A program made the translations under genes and the position numbers. DNA of 64,000 nucleotides from Bacillus sp. T3 (GTDB lineage Bacteria > Bacillota > Bacilli > Bacillales > Cytobacillaceae). Of the stretch, positions 1-7,383 are shown piece by piece. The stretch is from contig NZ_CP137761.1 in the NCBI RefSeq assembly GCF_033449965.1, positions 2,356,001 through 2,420,000 on the forward strand, in the 5' to 3' direction. The first letter of the stretch is position 1. Each line of letters begins with the position of its first letter. The notes beneath the pieces are model-generated. The model did not search any database. It worked only from the letters and a program-made list of their open reading frames with translations, and was not told the origin of the DNA.

Positions 1-27
1 GGCGATGGAGCTGCACTTGGATATTAA
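1..27 (+). CDS. Possible 3' end of a truncated gene (last 8 codons)
   Basis: Frame 1 reads G-D-G-A-A-L-G-Y then TAA at 25-27, and a good intrinsic terminator follows 13 bases later. A rightward gene therefore probably ends here, with its body outside the window. Eight residues are too few to name it. By context it could belong to the purine/ureide group that follows, but that is only inference. A 45-codon open frame starting in frame 2 is more likely chance. Confidence 0.3.
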   Translation, partial: GDGAALGY

Positions 28-40
28 GGTTAAGGTGATC

Positions 41-71
41 CCCAGTCAAAACGGCTGGGTTTATTATTTTA
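41..71 (+). terminator. Intrinsic terminator closing the gene that ends at 27
   Basis: A 7-bp stem CCCAGTC / GGCTGGG (one G-T pair) with an AAAAC loop is followed by a T-rich tract. It ends rightward transcription before the leftward uraH gene. Confidence 0.65.
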
Positions 72-135
72 AAATAAAAACAGCCCATTTAAGAACAGCT
101 GCTCTAAAAAAGGATGCAATCTCTTTTTCCTTTTA

Positions 136-525
136 TTAACTCCCGCGATACACTTGATATCCCCAAGGTGATACGAGCAGTGGGACGTGGTAGTGTTTGG
201 TTGGTTCGGCAATGCCAAAGCGTACGGGTACTTGTTCGAGGAATGGGGGTTCAGTAATCATAACTCTTCGGCTTCTAAAATAGTCGCCTATGTGAAAAAC
301 AAGCTCGTAGCTTCCTATTTTCATTTCTTCGCCAGAAAGAAATGGTTGGTCAAGTCGACCGTCTTGGTTTGTCACAGCCGTTTTTAACAATGTCCAATTC
401 GAATTCGCCGCCCTTGTGGTTGCCTCAGATGTTACACTAGCCTCCTGGTAAAATAATTCAATTACCACTGCGCTTGCGGGAGTTCCATGGGTAAGATCTA
501 AAATATGTGTCGTTAATCCACTCAT
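136..525 (-). CDS. uraH: 5-hydroxyisourate hydrolase (transthyretin-like)
   Basis: Hydrolyses 5-hydroxyisourate, the uricase product, to OHCU on the way to allantoin. The 129-residue protein has the family's N-terminal LTTHILDLTHG block and ends in the signature YRGS tetrapeptide. The middle RSRRVMITEPPFLEQVPVRF and HYHVPLLVSPWGY segments match the transthyretin-like fold. The start was set at the ATG of MSGLTTH because AAAGGAG lies 6 bases upstream. A longer frame to 600 adds 25 residues without a good ribosome site. It lies 150 bases behind uraD on the same strand and acts just before it. The protein is cytoplasmic. Confidence 0.9.
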   Translation of the reverse strand: MSGLTTHILDLTHGTPASAVVIELFYQEASVTSEATTRAANSNWTLLKTAVTNQDGRLDQPFLSGEEMKIGSYELVFHIGDYFRSRRVMITEPPFLEQVPVRFGIAEPTKHYHVPLLVSPWGYQVYRGS

Positions 526-675
526 GTTTGCTCCTTTACTATTTTGACATTTTCGTAAAATTGATGATGTGATATAATTTGACTCATTAGTTTTATCCAT
601 TCAGCTACGAACTCCATTTATTATATTCAATATGAGGAGGCAAACAGACCATAAAGCATCTGTTTTCTTGGTAGG

Positions 676-1173
676 TCACTTCCCGAATCGTTGCGCTAAT
701 CTCAGCTTTGCGATTTTATAAATTTCTGAAAGGGCAGACTCGAACTCTTTCTCACCAGTGTTTTCAATTCTTGTTTTCATCGCTTCGTAAATTTGGTGTT
801 TATTTTTTCCGCGAACAGCCAAGATAAATGGAAAGTTAAATTTCTCCATATAGCGGTGGTTCATCGAAATGAATCTCTCATACTCTTCGGGTGTTAAATC
901 CTGTAAACCGGCACCTTCTTGTTCTTTAACTGAATCCTTTGTCATAGCTACTCGATCCCCTAAATTGGGGTGAGCTTTGATTAGTGATAGCTTTTGCTCG
1001 AGTGACGAGCTCTTTACAACGGCTACCATTTCTTGGTGTAAATGTTCCAGAGAATAGAAGGGTTTTGCATTTTCTGCTTTTTCGGCAATCCAAGGCGAAT
1101 GCTCAAAAATACCATCTAGTAATGTCATATATTGTTCATGAGTAGCCTGGTTAATCATTTTTATTGTTAACAT
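676..1173 (-). CDS. uraD: OHCU decarboxylase
   Basis: Decarboxylates 2-oxo-4-hydroxy-4-carboxy-5-ureidoimidazoline to S-allantoin. The 165-residue protein shows the family features KAHPNLGDR (catalytic His), the EQEGAGL and LTPEEYERF stretch, and the C-terminal FPFILAVRG. The start at MLTIKMIN is supported by GGAAGGAG about 10 bases upstream. An upstream in-frame ATG at 1224 lacks such a site. In B. subtilis this activity is fused to uricase in PucL. Here it stands alone and no uricase is in the window. It is transcribed leftward with uraH and diverges from allC. Confidence 0.9.
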   Translation of the reverse strand: MLTIKMINQATHEQYMTLLDGIFEHSPWIAEKAENAKPFYSLEHLHQEMVAVVKSSSLEQKLSLIKAHPNLGDRVAMTKDSVKEQEGAGLQDLTPEEYERFISMNHRYMEKFNFPFILAVRGKNKHQIYEAMKTRIENTGEKEFESALSEIYKIAKLRLAQRFGK

Positions 1174-1260
1174 GCTTATAATGCTCCTTCCGTTTACTCC
1201 ATTTACATATATTAAATATATCATCTATAGTCAGAATAATTAAATAATAATAAAGATTAG

Positions 1261-1350
1261 TTTGGTTGTCATTGGCATAATAACTTAAAATTTTTTACAG
1301 GCTCATTCAATCTGTATAGAACATAATGACTAAAGAAATTGGTTTGTCAT
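1261..1350. promoter_or_regulatory. Two copies of a TTGGTT-TGTCAT motif in the uraD/allC divergent region
   Basis: TTTGGTTGTCAT at 1261-1272 and TTGGTTTGTCAT at 1339-1350 are near-identical and 78 bases apart in the divergent promoter region. The TTGGTT core resembles the centre of the B. subtilis PucR box as I remember it (WWWCNTTGGTTAA), but the match is partial. It is a plausible purine-catabolism operator and unproven. No convincing -35/-10 pair could be chosen. Confidence 0.3.
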
Positions 1351-1379
1351 GTATGCAAAATGAGAATGTGACATATAGA

Positions 1380-1396
1380 TGTAAATAAAGATTACA
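1380..1396 (+). promoter_or_regulatory. TnrA/GlnR-like box before allC
   Basis: TGTAA-ATAAAGA-TTACA is a 17-bp element with both half-sites of the TnrA/GlnR consensus (TGTNA-N7-TNACA) intact. It lies 27 bases upstream of the allC start and just ahead of the ribosome binding site. This suggests nitrogen control of the ureide genes, as in B. subtilis. The site is inferred from pattern only. Confidence 0.45.
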
Positions 1397-1422
1397 TAAA
1401 ATACTAGGGAGGAGTGAATTAA

Positions 1423-2667
1423 ATGTCCATTCAAATTAATAGTCAGTCAGAAAATGGTCAGGTTGGAGAATTAATTGAATGGCTTGCTTCAATTGGCAAA
1501 ACTGAGGATGGTGGAGTAACAAGATTATTGTACAGTAGCGCCTGGTGTGAAGCACAGCAGGCTTTAAGAAATAAAATGGATCAAGCAGGGCTAGTTACAT
1601 ATTTTGATTCAGTCGGAAACCTGTTTGGAAGAATACCAGGTAGTAAAGAAAATGAGAAAACGGTCCTGACAGGCTCCCATATTGACACGGTTGTAAACGG
1701 TGGGAAATATGATGGTGCCTTTGGAGTCATTGCTAGCTTTATAGCGGCCGTGCGACTTTTTCAAGAATACGGTTATCCCAAGAAAACAATTGAAGTTGTA
1801 TCATTATGTGAAGAAGAAGGAAGTCGGTTTCCGTTAACCTTTTGGGGATCAAGAAATATTAGTGGTGCATACGATTTAGATCATGTACAGGATGTAAAGG
1901 ATCCGGATGGCATTCCTTTTTTACTTGCAATGGAAGAAGCGGGTTTTGATCCCGTTAAGTATATCCCTCCTATTCGAGATGATATTGAAAGATTTGTTGA
2001 AATTCATATAGAGCAAGGAAGAGTCCTTGAAAAAAATAAAAAGCAAATAGGGATTGTAACTCATATTGTCGGTCAGCGGAGGTATCGCATTCAAATAAAA
2101 GGAGAAAGCAACCATGCTGGTACGACTCTAATGCATTATCGGAAGGATGCTGTCAGTACAGCAGCGCATTTGATTTCATTTTTAACTGAAATAGCAAGGA
2201 ATACGGATTCTCAATTAGTCGCAACTGTAGGAAAGATTGATGTTTTGCCAAATGTCCCAAATGTTGTGGCAGGGGAAGTGGAATTCAGCTTGGATATTCG
2301 ACATCACAAGGAAGATGTGATTGAAGAGTATTGTAATGAAATTTTTAATGAATTTAAACGAGTTACAGAAAAGTTAGAAATGGAAGTAACTATTATACAA
2401 TGGTTGGATGTCAAACCAGTAAGAATGGATGAACAGATGTGCCAACTTGCTACGGAAATAGCTGAGATGAAGCAGTTGCGCTATCAGAATATCATTAGTG
2501 GTGCTGGACACGATGCACAAGTATTTGGTCAAATTTGCCCAACGACATTATTATTTGTACCAAGTCAAAACGGAATTAGTCATTCTCCAATGGAGTTTAC
2601 TAGTTTACAAGATTTAGAAATAGGTATCGAATTATTAATGGAAGTTTTATATAAATTAGCTTATTAA
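1423..2667 (+). CDS. allC: Allantoate amidohydrolase
   Basis: M20-type metallohydrolase that releases ammonia from allantoate (PucF in B. subtilis). The 414 residues match the usual family length. Metal ligands can be seen in GSHIDTVVNGGKYDGAFG (about 84-101), CEEEGSRF (about 129-136) and EIHIEQG (about 193-199). The dimerisation lid contains GESNHAGTT and DIRHH. GGGAGGAG lies 9 bases before the ATG. It is 43 bases upstream of allB and is probably co-transcribed, and it diverges from uraD-uraH. Related hydantoinase or N-carbamoyl-amino-acid hydrolases share the fold, but the allB neighbour favours allantoate. Confidence 0.9.
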   Translation: MSIQINSQSENGQVGELIEWLASIGKTEDGGVTRLLYSSAWCEAQQALRNKMDQAGLVTYFDSVGNLFGRIPGSKENEKTVLTGSHIDTVVNGGKYDGAFGVIASFIAAVRLFQEYGYPKKTIEVVSLCEEEGSRFPLTFWGSRNISGAYDLDHVQDVKDPDGIPFLLAMEEAGFDPVKYIPPIRDDIERFVEIHIEQGRVLEKNKKQIGIVTHIVGQRRYRIQIKGESNHAGTTLMHYRKDAVSTAAHLISFLTEIARNTDSQLVATVGKIDVLPNVPNVVAGEVEFSLDIRHHKEDVIEEYCNEIFNEFKRVTEKLEMEVTIIQWLDVKPVRMDEQMCQLATEIAEMKQLRYQNIISGAGHDAQVFGQICPTTLLFVPSQNGISHSPMEFTSLQDLEIGIELLMEVLYKLAY

Positions 2668-2710
2668 GGGAAGCGTCAGTTGGGTATTAACGAAATAGAG
2701 GTGAGAATAA

Positions 2711-4042
2711 ATGGGAGTATATGATCTTTTGATTCGAAATGGTCTGGTCGTCCTCGAAAATGGGGTTTCGAAAATGGATATTGCGATCAAAGACGGAGTT
2801 ATCATCGGAATAGACAAACAGCTTTCAGGAACTGGATTAATCGAAGTGAATGCAAGTGGAACGTATATATTCCCTGGCGCGATAGATGTTCATGTGCATT
2901 TTAGTGAACCTGGCCGGGAGCATTGGGAAGGGTTTGAAACAGGCTCGCAAATGTTGGCAGCTGGAGGATGTACAACCTATTTTGATATGCCGTTAAATGG
3001 AATTCCATCGACGGTGACGAAAGAAGCTTTGCTCCAAAAAGCAAAAATCGGCTTTGAGAAATCGGTTATTGATTTTGAACTGTGGGGTGGATTGGTTCCT
3101 GGGAATGAGGGTGAATTACAGGGACTTGCAGAAGCCGGAGCGATTGGTTTTAAAGCCTTTTTATCCGATACCGGCAATGAAGAGTTCGAACGAGCCGATG
3201 ATCAAACACTGTTAAATGGAATGAAGGAAATAGCCTCGCTTGGAAAAATTCTAGCTTTACACGCTGAAAGTGCTCCCATTACAAATTGGCTCGAACGTAA
3301 AAAGAAGGAAAAAGGACTTAATAGTGCCGATGATTACTTAGAAACGCGACCCGTTTTGGCAGAAGCAGAAGCGGTCGAGCGAGCCATAACCTATGCAAGA
3401 CTAACAGGATGCGCCCTCCACTTTGTACATATTAGCAGTGAAGCGGCGATTGACAAAATTGAAGCTGCTAAACGTGAGGGCGTGGATGTAACGGTCGAAA
3501 CATGTCCCCATTATTTACTATTTAATCATCAGGCATTAATCGAAAAAGGTCCTGTTGCAAAATGTGCTCCACCATTAAGAGTGAAACAAGAACAAGAAAA
3601 ACTAATTAAGTTATTAATAGAAGGAAAGTTTGATATGATTTCCTCTGATCACTCTCCTTGTCCTTTTTCCATGAAGGATCCAACCAAGTATAATTTGTTT
3701 GATGCATGGGGTGGAATTAGCGGGGGACAATTTACCTTATTATCTATGATTCAATTAGCTCTACAATACGATATACCATTTACAAGTATTGCTGACTGGA
3801 CAGCTTCAGCTCCAGCTCGCCGATTCGGTTTGACCAAAAAAGGGAAAATCGAAGTAGGGTGGGACGCGGACCTAGTGATTGTTACGCTAGAAGATTTCAC
3901 TGTCACAACTGAAAACTTCCTTGCTAAACATAAACAAAGTCTCTATATCGGACACACATTCCCATGTCAAATCACCAGCACGATCAACAAAGGTAAAATG
4001 GTCTACGAAAACGGAAGGCAGAATTTTCGTAGTTCCTTTTAA
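2711..4042 (+). CDS. allB: Allantoinase
   Basis: Opens the allantoin ring to give allantoate (PucH in B. subtilis). The 443-residue amidohydrolase-superfamily protein has the binuclear metal site HVHFSEPGREHWEGF (about 60-74), the probable carbamylated Lys in GFKAFLSD, further His in LHAES and VHISS, and the catalytic Asp in SSDHSPC (about 312-318). A GAGGTGAG-like site precedes the ATG. Next to allC and across from uraD-uraH it completes hydroxyisourate to ureidoglycolate. Dihydropyrimidinase and dihydroorotase are relatives, but SDHSPC and the context fit allantoinase. Confidence 0.92.
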   Translation: MGVYDLLIRNGLVVLENGVSKMDIAIKDGVIIGIDKQLSGTGLIEVNASGTYIFPGAIDVHVHFSEPGREHWEGFETGSQMLAAGGCTTYFDMPLNGIPSTVTKEALLQKAKIGFEKSVIDFELWGGLVPGNEGELQGLAEAGAIGFKAFLSDTGNEEFERADDQTLLNGMKEIASLGKILALHAESAPITNWLERKKKEKGLNSADDYLETRPVLAEAEAVERAITYARLTGCALHFVHISSEAAIDKIEAAKREGVDVTVETCPHYLLFNHQALIEKGPVAKCAPPLRVKQEQEKLIKLLIEGKFDMISSDHSPCPFSMKDPTKYNLFDAWGGISGGQFTLLSMIQLALQYDIPFTSIADWTASAPARRFGLTKKGKIEVGWDADLVIVTLEDFTVTTENFLAKHKQSLYIGHTFPCQITSTINKGKMVYENGRQNFRSSF

Positions 4043-4049
4043 TAAAAAC

Positions 4050-4090
4050 ACGTATCAGGATAGGGTTTTCCTGATGCGTTTTTTAATTTT
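4050..4090 (+). terminator. Intrinsic terminator after allB
   Basis: An 11-bp stem (arms 4050-4060 and 4069-4079, one G-T pair) with an 8-base loop is followed by a T-rich run. It closes the allC-allB operon. Confidence 0.85.
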
Positions 4091-4162
4091 TGTTAACTGA
4101 TAGTAATGGAATGATTAATCAATTGAACCTTTCAAAGAAAGTTTCTAAAAATTCATTGACAC

Positions 4163-4209
4163 TGATAATCATTTTCAATTAAAATATAATTAAGTGATAA
4201 CGATTATCA
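4163..4209 (+). promoter_or_regulatory. Two tandem Fur boxes before the DUF2325 gene
   Basis: TGATAATCATTTTCA at 4163-4177 and TGATAACGATTATCA at 4195-4209 each match the Fur 7-1-7 consensus TGATAATNATTATCA at 14 of its 15 positions. The second is an exact palindrome in its outer six bases. They lie 69 and 37 bases before the start codon and should repress transcription when iron is sufficient. Confidence 0.75.
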
Positions 4210-4245
4210 ATAAAGGTTTCGTAAACCTAAAAGGAGAAATGAAAA

Positions 4246-4527
4246 ATGGCTTCGTTATTAATTGTTGGTGCAGATCATTTAGGTGTTATTCCGGAAAAAT
4301 TAACAACTGTTGGATTTGATAAAGTCCTACATATAAATGGCAGAAAAGCTCAAATGGTAAAAAAGGAGTTACCAGAAAAAATAAGCTGTATCCTTGTTTT
4401 AATTGATTACGTAAATCATAATCTGTCAACTGTAATCAAGAAACAGGCGAAAAGTCAATCTATTCCCATTTTTTATGCAAAGCGCTCCTGGTGCTCGATC
4501 TATAATGCATTAAAAGACGTAGTGTAG
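4246..4527 (+). CDS. DUF2325 protein, probably iron-regulated
   Basis: The 93-residue protein begins MASLLIVGADHLGVIPEKL and ends in the FYAKRSWCSIYNAL block typical of DUF2325, a small Rossmann-like family of unknown biochemistry found in Bacillaceae. A single cysteine lies in RSWCS and another in KISCIL. AAAGGAG lies 7 bases before the ATG. Two Fur boxes directly upstream argue for expression in iron limitation. It is a single-gene unit, with allB's terminator before it and its own terminator near 4621. No function is assigned. Confidence 0.75.
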   Translation: MASLLIVGADHLGVIPEKLTTVGFDKVLHINGRKAQMVKKELPEKISCILVLIDYVNHNLSTVIKKQAKSQSIPIFYAKRSWCSIYNALKDVV

Positions 4528-4548
4528 ATAAAATTTTTTTGCTTTAAT

Positions 4549-4563
4549 TGAGAATTATTTTCA
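4549..4563 (+). promoter_or_regulatory. Third, weaker Fur-like box downstream of the DUF2325 gene
   Basis: TGAGAATTATTTTCA matches the Fur 7-1-7 consensus with two mismatches. It lies between the stop codon at 4527 and the terminator at 4621, where no protein-coding gene of note starts. It may be a chance A/T-rich match, an extended operator, or the control site of a short transcript ending at the terminator. Confidence 0.3.
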
Positions 4564-4620
4564 TTTTGTAAAGAGTCAGTCAAGTAAATAGTAAAGGATA
4601 TAAAAATGGAATATAATGAT

Positions 4621-4653
4621 AAAGAGCACTTCGCTTTGGAGTGCTTTTGTTAT
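4621..4653 (+). terminator. Intrinsic terminator before the hemolysin-III gene
   Basis: An AAAGAGCACT / AGTGCTTTT stem of about 9 bp, with arms at 4621-4630 and 4640-4648, is followed by a T-rich stretch. It probably ends the DUF2325 transcript. Confidence 0.7.
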
Positions 4654-4728
4654 TTGTATTGTTGCAATAACACGTACAAAATGGAATAGCAGTAGTGTTA
4701 AAGGTAAGTAGAAGGGAAGTTAACGATA

Positions 4729-5367
4729 GTGGCTAATACGCATTCATTTTCAAAAGAGGAAGAAATATCAAATTCAATAACACATGGGATTGGTGCATTG
4801 TTAAGTATTGCGGCTCTCGTCATTCTAATCGTTTTTGCATCACTTTATGGAACAGCCTGGCATGTTGTTAGCTTTACCCTGTTTGGGACAACGATGGTCC
4901 TACTATACACAGCGTCAACGCTCGTGCATGCTTTGCGACCAGGTAGAGCAAAGGATTTTTTTGAAATTATGGACCATTCTGCCATCTATTTTTTTATTGC
5001 GGGGACGTATACTCCATTTATGTTAATTGCGGTAAAAGGCTGGTTAGGCTGGACTTTATTTGGGATTGTCTGGGGAATCGCTATTGGTGGAACTATTTTT
5101 AAATCTTTTTTTGTGAAGAAATACATGTTCACTTCCACCGTTCTCTATGTCGTTATGGGGTGGTTGATTGTTTTTGCTTGGCGGGATTTAGTAGAAAATA
5201 TCCATCATACTGGATTTTTACTTCTTGTAATAGGTGGGTTATTGTATACGATTGGTGCCATTTTCTATATGTGGAAATTATTCAAACACCATCATGCTGT
5301 CTGGCATTTATTCGTACTTGGCGGGACCATTTGCCACTTCTTCTCGGTACTTTATTTACTTCGATAA
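4729..5367 (+). CDS. Hemolysin III / PAQR-family membrane protein
   Basis: 212 residues with seven predicted membrane helices. PAQR hallmarks are present: ISNSITHGIGALLS near the N terminus, STLVHAL after helix 2, DHSAIYFFIAGTYTPF (about 82-97), and the C-terminal HHAVWHLFVLGGTICHFF. The conserved His and Asp residues would form a zinc site in the membrane, as in other family members. TrhA-type homologues are linked to membrane fluidity homeostasis; 'hemolysin' is historical. The start is a GTG with a GGAAG-type site upstream. It appears to stand alone. Confidence 0.88.
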   Translation: MANTHSFSKEEEISNSITHGIGALLSIAALVILIVFASLYGTAWHVVSFTLFGTTMVLLYTASTLVHALRPGRAKDFFEIMDHSAIYFFIAGTYTPFMLIAVKGWLGWTLFGIVWGIAIGGTIFKSFFVKKYMFTSTVLYVVMGWLIVFAWRDLVENIHHTGFLLLVIGGLLYTIGAIFYMWKLFKHHHAVWHLFVLGGTICHFFSVLYLLR

Positions 5368-5488
5368 TAAAGGAAATGGAAAGCTAATCGGGTGAATATT
5401 GGGTCCATTTAATAGTTTTCTTTTCAAGGAGAATGTAATTTATCTTTTCTGTATTTTTACAAAAGACAGAAAAATATAACGATTGTTA

Positions 5489-5517
5489 TTGACATTCTAT
5501 TTAAAGTTATTTATGAT
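5489..5517 (+). promoter_or_regulatory. Strong sigma-A promoter of the ssu leader
   Basis: TTGACA at 5489-5494, a 17-base spacer and TATGAT at 5512-5517 form a near-consensus vegetative promoter. Transcription should start near 5524, about 235 bases before ssuE, and run straight into the hairpin at 5538-5602. Confidence 0.75.
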
Positions 5518-5537
5518 AATAAACAAGAAAATAATCT

Positions 5538-5602
5538 GACCGATCGGACAGCCGAAGGTCCTTAGCCTTATTAGTCATTAATGGGTTAAGGACCTTTTTT
5601 TA
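5538..5602 (+). terminator. Attenuator-like terminator hairpin in the ssu leader (or 3' end of a small RNA)
   Basis: A 13-bp stem (arms 5555-5567 and 5584-5596, one G-T pair) followed by T-run 5597-5602 is an intrinsic terminator about 75 bases from the predicted start site. A competing 5' hairpin pairs GACC (5538-5541) with GGTC (5557-5560) and TCGG (5544-5547) with CCGA (5552-5555). It shares six bases with the terminator's left arm, so the two folds exclude each other. Nothing resembling a T-box or S-box core is present in this short leader. Confidence 0.65.
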
Positions 5603-5759
5603 TTACTTAATACCAAGTTATCCAATAAGTATAATTATAATGTCTGGTGATGACGACTAGTCTTCTAGAGTCATAATTAATACTAAGGCATAAACACTAC
5701 TTTTAAGGATTAAACTGAGTAAATGCATTTGATTAATATAATTAAAGGAGACGATTTAT

Positions 5760-6305
5760 ATGACAAAAGTATTAATAGTATCAGGAAGTCCAGCTCGTGT
5801 TTCGAGAACATCAGCTCTAGCTTCATTTATTCACAAGGAATTATCTGATAAAGGACATGAGGTAGAGTTTTTGTCCCTTCGTGATTTACCAGCGGACGCA
5901 CTCGTTCATGCACAATTTAATGATCCATCGATCCAGGCTTCACAAACACTAGTAGAACAAGCGGAGGCACTGATCGTTTTAAGCCCAGTATATAAAGCAA
6001 GCTATCCGGGTATTTTAAAAAGTTTTTTTGATTTAATTCCGGAAAAAGGTTTAGAAGCTAAAAAGGTATTACCGATTGCAACAGGTGGTACAATCGCTCA
6101 TTTATTATCACTGGAATATTCATTTAAACCGTTATTTTCGGTACTTGGTGCGAGAGAAGTTCCCCAAGGTGTCTATATTGTTGATTCACAGTTGAGTTAT
6201 GTAGAAAACGATATCACCTTTATTGAGGAAGAGATTAAATTGCGGATACAATCAGCGATTGATGATGTTTCAGGTAACCGTTCGGAGAAGATTCAGTCAC
6301 GATAG
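5760..6305 (+). CDS. ssuE: NADPH-dependent FMN reductase
   Basis: Supplies reduced FMN to the SsuD alkanesulfonate monooxygenase. The 181-residue flavodoxin-like protein has the phosphate-binding GSPARVSRTS near the N terminus and the YKASYPGILKSFFDLIP flavin-site motif (about 80-96) that marks the SsuE/NADPH-FMN reductase family. AAAGGAG lies 9 bases before the ATG. First gene of the ssu operon, 71 bases before ssuA. A 158-base stretch between the attenuator and this start shows no second clear promoter. Confidence 0.9.
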   Translation: MTKVLIVSGSPARVSRTSALASFIHKELSDKGHEVEFLSLRDLPADALVHAQFNDPSIQASQTLVEQAEALIVLSPVYKASYPGILKSFFDLIPEKGLEAKKVLPIATGGTIAHLLSLEYSFKPLFSVLGAREVPQGVYIVDSQLSYVENDITFIEEEIKLRIQSAIDDVSGNRSEKIQSR

Positions 6306-6376
6306 GAGACAATTTCCGCAAATATAATGTAATGCACTACCTTGAATGCTATTTATATGATCAGGAGGAAAGATTA

Positions 6377-7366
6377 ATGGCTCTAACTATTAGAAAAAAA
6401 GGAATACTTGTTCTCATTTCGTTATTTTTTTTACTTTTATTAAGTGCTTGCAATTCTGAAAAGCAGAGCAGTGAAAAAGCTTCAGCAAAAAATGGTGAAA
6501 CCAAAACCATCCATATCGGTTATCAAAAATTCGGAACCATCAACTTTTTAAAAGGACAAAATACGTTGGAAAAAGAATTAAAGCCACTGGGTTATAAGGT
6601 TGAATGGACGGAGTTCCCTGGAGGTCCACAGCTGCTAGAGGCATTAAATGTTGGCAGCATAGACTTGGGCCATACTGGAGAAGCACCACCAATTTTTGCG
6701 CAAGCTGCGGGAGCACCACTTGTATATTATGCAAATGAACCTGTGAATCCAAAAGGTGAGGCTATCATTGTTCCAAAAGATTCTCCAATACAGAACGTTA
6801 AGGAGTTAAAAGGGAAGAAGATTGCCTTAAATAAAGGTTCAAACGTTCATTATTTGCTTGTAAAAGCATTGGAAGCAAATGGATTGAAATATGAAGATAT
6901 TGAAACAGCTTTTTTACCACCCTCTGATGCTAGAGCAGCGTTTGAAAAAGGGGCGGTCGATGCTTGGGTAATCTGGGATCCATTTTTAGCAGAAGCACAG
7001 CAAAAAACGGGTGCTCGTATTATCCAGGATGGAACAGGTTTAGTTGAGAATCGTGAATATTTCTTATCATCTAAGTCATTTGCGAAAGAAAATCCTGAGG
7101 TCCTTGACGTTATTTTCAACGAACTGGCAAAAGCAGAAAGTTGGGTAGATGAAAGCCGGAGCGAGGCAGCTAAATTCTTGGCACCACAAATTGGGATGGA
7201 TAAGGAAACACTAGACATCGTTCTAAATCGCAGACCTTATGGAATCGAAAAGATTACCACTGATCGCTTAGAAAATCAGCAGAAAATAGCCGATAAATTT
7301 TATGATTTAAAGCTTATTCCGAAGAAAATTGATGTATCCGAAGCAGTTCTACCAGCAACCAATTAA
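6377..7366 (+). CDS. ssuA: Aliphatic sulfonate ABC transporter, binding lipoprotein
   Basis: Solute-binding component that captures alkanesulfonates outside the membrane. Residues 1-22 form a lipoprotein signal with lipobox LSAC, so the mature protein is lipid-anchored. The body has the SsuA/TauA features IGYQKFGTINFLKG, the GGPQLLEALNVGSID switch and WVIWDPFLAEAQ. The start was placed at the ATG after AGGAGGAAAG. A 15-residue upstream extension lacks a site and would disrupt the signal peptide. It lies between ssuE and ssuC and is 329 residues long, normal for the family. Confidence 0.93.
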   Translation: MALTIRKKGILVLISLFFLLLLSACNSEKQSSEKASAKNGETKTIHIGYQKFGTINFLKGQNTLEKELKPLGYKVEWTEFPGGPQLLEALNVGSIDLGHTGEAPPIFAQAAGAPLVYYANEPVNPKGEAIIVPKDSPIQNVKELKGKKIALNKGSNVHYLLVKALEANGLKYEDIETAFLPPSDARAAFEKGAVDAWVIWDPFLAEAQQKTGARIIQDGTGLVENREYFLSSKSFAKENPEVLDVIFNELAKAESWVDESRSEAAKFLAPQIGMDKETLDIVLNRRPYGIEKITTDRLENQQKIADKFYDLKLIPKKIDVSEAVLPATN

Positions 7367-7383
7367 TAAAGGGGGAATCAACG

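Noticed and set aside
4606..4689. 27-codon frame with an AAAGGA site upstream, after the DUF2325 gene
   Set aside because: It runs through the terminator stem at 4621-4648 and its composition is low complexity (Cys/Tyr-rich by frame accident), so it is unlikely to be translated.
5439..5476. Hairpin TTTTCTGT/ACAGAAAA after the hemolysin-III gene as a terminator
   Set aside because: No T-run follows on the + strand and the loop is long; not convincing enough to list.
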